From Arenicola marina (lineage: Eukaryota > Annelida > Polychaeta > Arenicolidae), in the NCBI GenBank assembly GCA_964019135.1, contig OZ025264.1:2666001-2730000 (forward strand): a DNA stretch of 64,000 nt, written 5' to 3'. This document shows, piece after piece, positions 12,901 through 22,100 of this stretch. Numbering within the stretch: position 1 is the first letter of the stretch; every line of letters begins with the position of its first letter. The position numbers and the translations under genes were made by a program. The notes under the pieces are model-generated. The model saw nothing but the letters and a program-made list of their open reading frames with translations, was not told the origin of the DNA and did no database searches.

Positions 12901-14042
12901 AGGCTGGTGGTGATGTGTGAAGTCATTGTCATCTCAGGCTGGTGGTGATGTGTGAAGTCATTGTCATCTCAGGCTGGTGGTGATGTGTGAACTCATTGCC
13001 ATCTCAGGCTGGTGGTGATGCATGAAGTTATTGTCATATCAGGCTGATGGTGATGTGTGACATCATTGTCATCTTAAGCTGGTGGTGATGTGTGAAGTCA
13101 TTGACCAGACTGGTGGTGATGTGTGAAGTCATTGTCATCTCAGGCTGGTGGTGATGTGTGAAGTCATTGCCATCTCAGGCTGGTGGTGATGTGTGAAGTC
13201 ATTGACCAGGATGGTGGTGACGTGTGAAGTCATTGTCATCTCAGGCTGGTGGTGATGTGTGAAGTCATTGTCAACTCAGGCTGGTGGTGATGTGTGAAGT
13301 CATTGACCAGGCTGGTGGTGATGTGTGAACTCATTGCCATCTCAGGCTGGTGGTGATGCATGAAGTTATTGTCATCTCAGGCTGATGGTGATGTGTGACA
13401 TCATTGTCATCTTAAGCTGGTGGTGATGTGTGAAGTCATTGTCATCTCAGGTTGGTGGTGATGTGTGAAGTCATTGTCATCTCAGGCTTGTTGTGATGTG
13501 TGAAGTCATTGTCATCTCAGGCTTGTGGTGATGTGTGAAGTCATTGACCAGGATGGTGGTGACGTGTGAAGTCATTGTCATCTCAGGCTGGTGGTGATGT
13601 GTGAAGTCATTGTCAACTCAGGCTGGTGGTGATGTGTGAAGTCATTGACCAGGCTGGTGGTGATGTGTGAAGTCATTGCCATCTCAGGCTGGTGGTGATA
13701 TGGGAATTCATTGTCATCTCAGGCTGGTTGTGATGTGGGAAGTCAGTGACATCTCGGGCTCGTGGTGATGTGTAAAGTCATTATCATCTGAGGCTGGTGG
13801 TGATATGCGAAGTCATTGACATCTCAGGCTGGTGGTGATGTGTGAAGGCATTGTCATCTCAGGCTGGTGGTGATGTGTGAAGTCATTGTCATCTCAGGCT
13901 GGTGGTGATCTGTGAAGTCTTTGCCATCTCAGGCTGGTGGTGATGTGTGAAGTCATTATCGTCTCAGGCTGGTGGTGATGTGTGAAGTCATTGTCATCTC
14001 AGGCTGGTGGTGATCTGTGACGTCATTGACATCGCGGGCTGT
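6957..14042. repeat. 7.1 kb minisatellite, 35 bp and 31 bp units
   Basis: About 200 head-to-tail copies of 'ggctggtggtgatgtgtgaa' followed by 'gtcattg' and a short variable tail. Two unit types interleave: 35 bp, with a tail such as 'tcatctca', and 31 bp, with tail 'acca'. Variants (tgtaaag, tatgcgaag, gctgatgg, cttgtgg) recur in the same order in blocks, for example near 7,340, 10,325, 11,150 and 13,755. The array therefore has grown by duplication of multi-unit blocks as well as single units. No open frame of any length survives, since neither period is a multiple of three. There are no spacers, so it is not a CRISPR. Confidence 0.98.
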
Positions 14043-14045
14043 TGT

Positions 14046-14950
14046 TCTCGTGTTCAACTACTGCTGCACATGTTCGCGGTTCATTAACAACTGGCATTGT
14101 CTTTCTCTGGAATTATCACTTATTAACAATGTGTAGGCGTATTTGAAGAACGGGGTCGGATGTTAACTCACTTAGCACCTGACCGTGGGCCACTTCACAA
14201 GTTATATTCAATCACACAGGAAGCCACTGTAGCAATGCAAGATTACCAACGAGAATTATGAAGCCACTTACAATCTGCGTTTTCGTTAATGCTTGTTTGG
14301 AGAAAATTAACAGGTGTATGTAGCTAAGTGACCAAGCGCTGGACAACAGTTATTCTAAAGTTATATTAAAAATTACAGGAAGTAGAAAATAGCAGAACGA
14401 AACAGAGACATTGCAACTTTAACTTTACGACGATGATACGTCAGTTGCGTTTCCTTTAATGAGTGGTTGTGGGGAAAATATCCTCAGCTTGTTAGATTTT
14501 GTTCCATTATTTAAAGAGAATAGGTAAGTAACCATTGCATGAATGAATAAAACTCAAACTATTCAGTCTGTCCTCGTTTGCTGTTCTCGTTCTCATAAAG
14601 CCGTATGATATAGCATATGTATGATATGTTGAGATTCTCTGTATAAACAACATAAACAACAATGTTGATCTGTTTTTCCGGGTAACTTAATTATCTCATA
14701 TCATTGGAATAATTGGCCAATTGTGAATCAGTTGCTCGATTTTTTGGAAACCTATCCAGTGACAGTAATAAGTTTGCACTACGCCTTGTCAACGGGCAGA
14801 CCGCCAACACTGTATATGTTAAAAATCACATGCAAAGGTTTTTAAAAAAAATTGTACAGAAGCCTTGCGCCATAAACATAATGGTTATAATTTTTTACAT
14901 TTTTTTCGGGTCTCAAATTTTATTACTGAAGGCTTTTTGTGACATCTGCT
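14046..14950. other. No gene recognised
   Basis: Mostly unique AT-rich sequence to the right of the minisatellite. Short frames only; nothing in them looks like a known domain. Confidence 0.4.
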
Positions 14951-15092
14951 AGCTAGAGTACCTTTCCACCGCTCGTTCGGTATTTTCCGGCAATTTCCGT
15001 GCGTGACGTCATTTGAGACACTCGTTGTTCGTTACTCGCAGTCGTCAGCTTGGCAGCGCTGCGTCTTTCGACACAAACATCAGTTGTGCTGG

Positions 15093-15245
15093 CATATCGC
15101 GAAAAAGGTGTACTGTCTTGCCTTTGGATGCACATATGGTTCTCGAAAGAACCTAAACAAAAGTGTGTTCCTAGTTATCTCTAACAAGTCACAGAACTGG
15201 CACCAACTCCACACTGACAGTGACAGGTGTCACAAAACCGAGTAA
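15093..15245 (+). pseudogene. THAP-like zinc-finger fragment
   Basis: An open frame contains KKVYCLAFGCTYGSRKN, the usual beginning of a THAP domain (C-x4-C followed by a basic stretch). The residues after it (WHQL) are compatible with the early part of the fold, but the C-x2-H half of the zinc site is not found before the stop at 15,245. No methionine sits at the usual start just before the VYC motif, though the frame is open upstream to about 15,003. It may be an exon of a split gene, a relic of a THAP-bearing transposon, or coincidence. No partner exon was found. Confidence 0.35.
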
Positions 15246-16552
15246 GTCACAGTGACACTGACAGTGTCAGTGACAGTGTTGTGGTCATCCGCCAAAGCCG
15301 TAGGAAGAGTTGTATGATCAAACCAGCCTTTATCGACTAAAGATCCTGCATCGGCTACAGCCTAACGTCATTGACACTGAAGCCGAGACAAATTCGAACC
15401 ATGCTTTGATCGAAAGTCGAAGCAAGACAGCATCGAAAGCTCACGAGAAGATGGAGAAACCGCAAGTACGTCTGGGCGATAATGCACGCAAAACATCTCG
15501 TTGACAATGACTCAACGCCACTGCTATACAGTACTGAGTTAGCCTGAAAATTCAGACGGTACGGTCTTGGTTATATATGGTATATGGTTATATAAGCTTT
15601 TGTGTATACTGTGTGTCATTGGGAACAAGACAACCACTCCCAACCTCCACCCATAGTTCTCCATAAATATACCCTTTTTCAGATGATTCACCTATGGACA
15701 ACGCCCCCCCCCCCCCCCCGCCCAATTTGCATGCAAGTTTTTGCTCGATCAGGGGCGGATCCAGGAATTTGAAAGGGGTGGGGGGGGAGGGGGTTTCAAA
15801 CATATGACCAGATAGCAACTGGGGGGTCCACCTTTGGTGTGCCAAAGAGGGGGCGGGTGGGGAGGAGGGGGGGCAAGCTGCCTCACATAGTGTTCTTCCT
15901 CAAAAAAAGAGGGCGGGGGGGGTCCACACCTCAGCTGCAGTGATTCTGATAGGTATGTAAGTATGCCAGGGTCCCAGGGTCCCAGTATCCCAGAGCTCCT
16001 GAAAATGATGGGACATTAATTTAACTGAAATGTTGTGTAGTCTGCTTATATATATTTATAATGCACCACCATGTCTCCTCACGGCTCAATGAAATGCATC
16101 ATTTGAAATTTTTGTGCGATGTCAGCTAGGCTGATCTGAGTAGAGGAAAATGAAACATTTATCATCCACATACTATGATTCTCCCAGAGATTTATTAATA
16201 TAAATTTGTTATGTCCATGAAGAGCTTTTAAATTTGGATATTTCTCCTCATGATAATAATCTTTAGTCATACCCTTCAGGCTATGAGCCCATGGTAACAG
16301 TTAAATTTATGGTGCAGTACATGAGCACATTTAAAATTAGCAACTCCAATAATTTAGCAAGGAACTACTAAAAGGTAAATCAGCTGATCAGAGTAAAAGA
16401 AAATGGAAAACAAATATCTGTTAAATAGCTCATATTCTATTACTGTTAGTACTAAAATAATAGTACTACTCTTTATATATAGATCTCTATTAGTTTTTTT
16501 TAGCTTAGATACAGTGGTCAATAAATTATTGATCACCCTCTCTGTTATAAAG
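15246..16552. other. No gene recognised; G/C runs
   Basis: A 'cacagtgacactgacagtg' simple repeat lies at about 15,248-15,280. G-rich and C-rich runs fill 15,700-15,930, including a 'ggggcggatccag' block like that at 163-180. The rest is AT-rich and shows no supported exon. Confidence 0.4.
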
Positions 16553-16877
16553 CAGGGCTCAACCATAATATTTAGAGACAAGCGATTTTGCCTGTTGGAC
16601 AAGCAAACACATCTCTGTACTTGTTTGACAGAACAAGTGCTTTCTGGACAAGTGCAAAGTGTTCCAAACTCCTGTGACCTTCTTTTGTCGGCTTTCACTG
16701 GTTCATTTTAGACTAGGGTAATACTTTGCCTTGTTATAGATTTTGTTCGAGGAAGAGGGGCGGGGGGGGGGGGCAAGACAAAAATTAAAGTTTGTTTGGG
16801 GGGACAAGTAAATATCAGGTGAGACAAGTAATTTTCCTAAAGGACAAGTAAATGTTAGAAGTTAGTGTAGAGCCCTG
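16553..16877. mobile_element. MITE, 325 bp, CAGGGCTC...GAGCCCTG ends
   Basis: The element begins CAGGGCTC (16,553-16,560) and ends GAGCCCTG (16,870-16,877), perfect 8 bp inverted ends; the similarity extends weakly inward. The interior repeats 'ggacaagt' several times and has a poly-G tract. The CAGGG/CCCTG termini resemble hAT elements, but I could not find a clear 8 bp target duplication. There is no transposase. Placement in hAT is an inference. Confidence 0.6.
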
Positions 16878-16886
16878 TAAAGGATT

Positions 16887-17315
16887 GTTTTTTTGAACTT
16901 AATTATCCCTAACAGATAGAAATAAAAGATCCTCAAAGAGAATACTACTTTAGAATGCTCCTTTGTGTCTCATGTCCTGTTTTATCATCAAACTATACAT
17001 GTATTTTGGCATGAATACTTATAAGATAGTTATAAACTGGAAATATGCATACATAATTATTCTATGTTAAAATGTGAATATTTGAATAATATAATAACAT
17101 TGTTTTTTGAACTTAATTATCCCTAACAGATAGAAATAAAAGATCCTCAAAGAGAATACTACTTTAGAATGCTCCTTTGTGTCTCATGTCCTGTTTTATC
17201 ATCAAACTATACATGTATTTTGCCATGAATACTTACAAGATAGTTATAAACTGGAAATATGCATACATAATTATTCTATGTTAAAATGTGAATATTTGAA
17301 TAATATAATAACATT
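16887..17315. repeat. Tandem duplication, 214 bp period
   Basis: Two nearly identical copies of a 214-base AT-rich segment starting in 'gaacttaattatccctaaca' lie head to tail, the second offset by 214 bases. Only a handful of differences are visible, so the duplication is recent. Confidence 0.9.
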
Positions 17316-18120
17316 TATGAAATTTGTGTGACCTTATTGCAAACACATGTCTAAGTATGCAAATATAAGATATTTATCATGTGTTGCACCTTAACTTAGT
17401 TTTGGTATCTGTAACTGTTTTCAGTTCCATGGTTATAATTTAAACCATATGTTGTCAGCCAATATACTGGTGTAATAGAAGGAAACCCAGCAGTGAATCA
17501 CGGAGGGCGGTAAATTGAGGATTTTCCGATTTACGGTTAGATCTATGTAATATTAAAATTCCCAGTTCCCAATGAATCAAAATCCTTAATCTGGAGGGTC
17601 GTTTAATGCTCCAATTTCAGTTCACGATGAATTATCACTGTGAATAAGAAGCCCATTCCGCTTGCCCTACCCCCCCGCCCCCCCACCTTCGGCCTGCTCT
17701 CCGATTCTTTCTTGGCCTCTAACTTTGGGTCCTCTAACGGTTCAAAGCTGTATGCTGTCACAGCACGCGAAGTAAATACGTTTTCTTCCCCCGAAGAGTC
17801 CATTATATACAATAGAGATCTCTAAATGAGAGAACTGTTCGTCTTGCCGTCGTGTTCTGCCTTGCGTTTTGGAGACGTTATATGTTTATGTCTCAAATGA
17901 CGTCACGCGCAGCGATCCTCGCGATCGCTTTAGAAACTACGACACGTCAAAACGACTTCGGGATTTGTCTCGCTGAACGGGACATTTTGGTAATTTATGA
18001 ATGAAAATAATTCGTTTTTGCAACTGTCTTGTTTTGTTTATGAATAAGTATGGATAATTTCACCTGATAATGTCGTAAACAGAAAAAAATCCTTGCATGT
18101 GATTTTTAAAGTACTATTTC
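17316..18120. other. No gene recognised
   Basis: Unique-looking sequence with a C-rich run near 17,670-17,690 and a TGACGTCA palindrome near 17,899. The Pro-rich short frame at 17,640-17,825 has no recognisable domain. Confidence 0.4.
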
Positions 18121-18132
18121 AATAACCTGTAA

Positions 18133-18212
18133 ACAAGCGAACCGGGAATTGAACACCCAATCTTATGATCAGAAGTCCGCCGCTTTACCGACTCTGCGGC
18201 CGTCGTTCGCTT
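18133..18212 (-). repeat. tRNA-like SINE head or tRNA relic
   Basis: Read on the minus strand, a stretch of about 74 bases begins AAGCGAA and ends TTCGCTT, a perfect seven-pair acceptor-like stem. Inside are a D-arm-like GCCGC...GCGGC stem, 'ggacttctgatcataag' resembling the arginine-type anticodon arm, and 'gtgttcaattccc' as a weak T-arm/B box. The T stem is damaged and spacing is off, so I do not call a working tRNA gene. The sequence to the right belongs to repeat family R2, so this may be the head of a SINE. Confidence 0.45.
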
Positions 18213-18420
18213 AATATCGACGCTACAGAGTCAGGACTGGTTGCAAAAGACGGGATTTGTGGACTTGGGTAAGGAATTCGCTTTTGCTTTAGCACGCTTA
18301 CTTCTGGCGAGGGAGTAACGTGTGACCACACGTAGAACGTCGGGATTCGAACCTACTCATTCGAAATGGTGCCTTCTTATTCGATAAAACAGTCCACGTT
18401 GAAGAAGCAGCTAGGCTCCC
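18190..18420 (+). repeat. Repeat family R2, right-hand part, copy 2
   Basis: The blocks 'gtcgttcgcttaatatcgac', 'gacttgggtaaggaat' and 'cacacgtagaacgtcgggat' match 39,745-40,010 in order and orientation, at moderate divergence. Confidence 0.65.
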
Positions 18421-18798
18421 GTCCTATGTATTTTTTGGCATGGCAGCATGGAGTAGTTAATTGGAAGCGACTTGCTATACGTCACATATGTGGATAGTTC
18501 CCCGGTTTATCACACAGTTTGAATCAGTGATTTTAAGTGATAAGAATAGATAATTATTACATTAATCAGGGTGACTGTGGGTGTTGGGGGGGGGGGGGGG
18601 GGTGTTTGATTTACGTGACCCAACAATCCATTTTTTTGCCATGTTGTTTTTGGCACCAGAATATCTCAAGTATCGCCTTCGCAGTCTCGAGTAGATCTAT
18701 ACATGTGAATTTGTTATTCCCCGAAACAATTACTAATCCGTTAATCAAATCAATGACCTACATATTTGCAGGCATTGGTGTTAATGTAAGTTCTGTCA

Positions 18799-18806
18799 TG
18801 ACGTCA
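18799..18806. promoter_or_regulatory. CRE palindrome upstream of the receptor gene
   Basis: An exact TGACGTCA lies about 190 bases upstream of the receptor's ATG. This is the known binding sequence of CREB/ATF proteins. The palindrome is common in repeats elsewhere in this window, so a role here is only a possibility. Confidence 0.35.
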
Positions 18807-18928
18807 GCGTATACGTTTGCACCTGCCGTGCACAATACAATGTCAGTCACAATCGTTGTGTATAGTCGTCCCCGCCGTAACGTATGCAAGTCAGTCATCA
18901 GCTCTAGTAGTTCTCGCGTGTAGTTTAC

Positions 18929-18937
18929 AAAATATAG
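18929..18937 (+). promoter_or_regulatory. Possible TATA-like element
   Basis: The sequence 'aaaatatag' lies about 55-60 bases before the receptor's ATG at 18,992, a plausible place for a core promoter with a short 5' leader. Weak evidence on its own. Confidence 0.2.
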
Positions 18938-18991
18938 ACTTGTGTACTTTGCCCCAACGAGCAGCAAGGCAGAACTCACTACGCCGACACA

Positions 18992-19178
18992 ATGGCGAAT
19001 GTTACTCCAGATTCGACAGGTCTGAACCAGACTGGAGTCTCTACGTCTCTGGGTCTCGCGTCGACCTTGTTGAGTTGCTGCCCTCTCTACGTCTTGGCCC
19101 TAGCGACCGTAGGGTTGAACGGACCAGTCCTGGGCGCCGCAAGCGTCCTTGTGAGGAAGAGAAACAACCGCACTGCTC
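18992..19178 (+). CDS. GPCR exon 1 (N terminus and TM1)
   Basis: Starts at the ATG in 'acaatggcg', encodes the glycosylated N terminus and TM1, and ends in phase 1 at 'actgctc' before the strong donor gtaagt. The final C plus the first two bases of exon 2 give arginine, the usual basic residue after TM1. Confidence 0.85.
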
Positions 19179-22100
19179 GTAAGTACACCACGCAGCGCCC
19201 GCGTCAACTTCATTCAACATCGAGTCAGTCACGCTTGGGCGTTCCTGGTTTGTCGAAATGTAACGCGAAATCGGCCCAAACGCCTGTTTTGTTTTCTATT
19301 TGATTAACATATGTAGAAAAATTAACGTACTTGGGCCGAACTGGCATAGCGACAAATCATTATCTAACCGTGGTTGAACCGTTATATTAATAACGTTGTA
19401 TTAATGTTTACTATTTAACGTTAAATGCTAACTCTGCATGGTTGAACCGTTTTATCAATAACGTTATATTAATGTTCAAATTTCAACATTAAATGTTAAC
19501 CACTATCTAACCATGGTTAAACCTTTATACTTATTTTTAAAATTAAATCTCGTGTAATGCTCCTGCGTACTCGTTATACAGTAGAAATAGTAATTAAGCC
19601 CAGGCGAAAAATGTTGTGTGCTTTTTTGTGACTTTTCCCAAGTGTTTACCAAGAAGATAGCAAATTTACCACTGATGTTTACAACGCCCTTACACTACTT
19701 TCACGGCCAAGTTTGAAAAGCTCCGCAGCGAATGCTGAAGGCAGTGTCAGTGGCGATAAAAGACACAAAATGATATACATCTATTATATTTACAGATGTA
19801 AAACACTTTATGTTATACAACAGTTCATATACTACATTACTCACAATAGATATGATCTCTAAACAAATTTTATCTCCATAATTTTGCCCTTTCATTTAAT
19901 TGTTTTGTTAACTATTTTCTCCGACCCTGGTTTGTTGTCAAACTGTACTCTAACGTTAAGCTAACGATCTCGAAGCAATATTAAAATGCCAACGGAGATG
20001 TAATATTGCCACAACGATCTCGATGCAAACGTTAATATGCGAATTGTTATTTAAACTTGTGAAAACTTTCTCGATGCAAACGTTAATATGCAAACTGTCA
20101 TTTAGTGTTGTGATAACGCTCTCGGTGCAAACGATAATTTGGAAACTGTTATTTAATGTTGTGGCAAGGCTCTCGATGCAAACGTTAATATGCAAACTGT
20201 TATTTAGTGTTGTGGTAACGCTCGCGATGCAAACGTTAATTTGGAAACTGTTATTTAATGCTGTGGCAAGGCTTTCGATGCAAACGTTAATATAAAACTG
20301 TTATATAATGTTGTGGCAACGCTCTCGTTGCTAACGTTATCATGCGAACGGTTATCTAATGTTGCGGTAACGTTCTCGATGCAAACGGTAATATGCAAAT
20401 TGTTATCTAATGTAGTACTAACGTTAGCATGTTAACGTAAACCCAAAAGTAACCAATCAAACCTTGATAAAACGTCACACTAACGTTTACATGCTATCTG
20501 GGTCATGAATCTTCAAAGCAATAATCCTGCGGTATTTTAGGTCCAATACTTTTGCGCGATATAGTAGTTTGCTCGCGTGGGTTACTATAGCAACCACAAC
20601 CGTTATCGGATTTGGTAACTTGGTTTAATTGAGTTTAAGGGTTTAGTCGTTCGAGGGCGAACGTTTTAAAGGGAGGGGGAATGCGGTATTTTAGGTCCAA
20701 TACTTTTGCGCCATACTGTAGTTTGCTCGCGTGGGTTACTATAGCAACCACATCGGTGATGTCACCGCTTGGGTTGAGTTTTAAGTCAGTTAGTCAGTCA
20801 GCGGCGTTGCGGGAGGACGGGCTTTAGCCAACCAGCTAGGAGGGATTTCAGTTGGATGCACCGCCCTGCGGAGCAAGGGGCTGGCAGCAGTTTCACCAAC
20901 TGCTGCCAGGTAAGTTACTCACCGTTATCGGATTTGGTAACTTGGTTTAATTGAGTTTAAGGGTTTAATAAATCATTGAAACTTACCCACTTCGTTTCGC
21001 CTCAATGCTTTCGCCACCACGTGTAAACTTAAGACCGATCTCGGAGCGAACACCCAGTTGGGGTTGTCAAAATTATGCTTTAGAGATATTAGATCAACAC
21101 AACGAGAAGTAAAAGTAAATTAAGTCAGTAGACTACCTACTTCCTAAAATATCACATTTGGTGCCGTGAACCTGCGGTCTTTTCACGTGGTTGAGCGACA
21201 GGTTGCAAAATGGCGAGCGCACTGCCGCTTAATGTTTAGACTAGATTTTATTCTTTTGGATAGGGGATTAAGCGAAGACTCATTTGGGATAAATTTTAAG
21301 ACTTTAACAAGTGTTAACGTAACTAGAGTTGGCAGGGATCTGTGATTTGTATTGTTTGCAAAGATGGCGGACCTTCGGCCTGACTATACTACCCCCCACC
21401 ATTTTCGGCTGTTTCCTATGTTTTAGAATATCTTTATTACCATCCATTACCACCTTTCTGGGCTGTTTTCCATGTGTCAGCCTACGGTCTTTACCACCGT
21501 TTTCATGTATCAGCCAACTGTCTTAACCCATCGCTTTACCAGCATTTTGCTGGTTAATGGAGTGTTACTCTCGTATCTTTACAATGAGGGAACAAACCAA
21601 CGTACATGTACAAGCTTAGGTCACTGCTTGGTCTCGAACCGGCTACCTTACGCACGCCAGCCCGCATGCTTAACCAATGCGCCCCGGCGACTTGCACGAA
21701 AAACAATGTTTGGAACTTTGACTGTATGAACAAAGGAATCATTCTCTCATAAATGTCGCTACTTGTCTTTTAATAACTCGCTAGATGGCGCCACTTGTAT
21801 CATAATCAATCGCCAGATGTCGCTGCCCTATTTCGGCACGTGCCATTTCGCGGAAATTTCCATTTGTCACTCGCGCTGTCTTCATGACCTCGAACGTGCT
21901 ATACGTGAATCCAGACATGACATAGACAAGACAAAAACAATGTAACCAAGGAAACCAACCTACTAACTTTAGTCGAATAATAGAAATATATAGCAAATAG
22001 TTCTTTAGGAATATTGTACTAGTTTCAAGGAATATTATACCTTGTTTTTAAGGAATATTATACCTTGTTTTTAAGGAATATTATACTAGTTTTAAAGGAA

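Noticed and set aside
6957-14042. CRISPR-like array
   Set aside because: The units are contiguous 35 and 31 bp repeats without unique spacers, there are no cas genes, and the rest of the window is animal-type DNA.
16553-16877. Firm hAT assignment of the MITE
   Set aside because: The ends look hAT-like, but no 8 bp target duplication could be found.
18133-18212. Functional tRNA-Arg gene
   Set aside because: The T stem does not pair and the spacing between arms is wrong, so a relic or SINE head is more likely.
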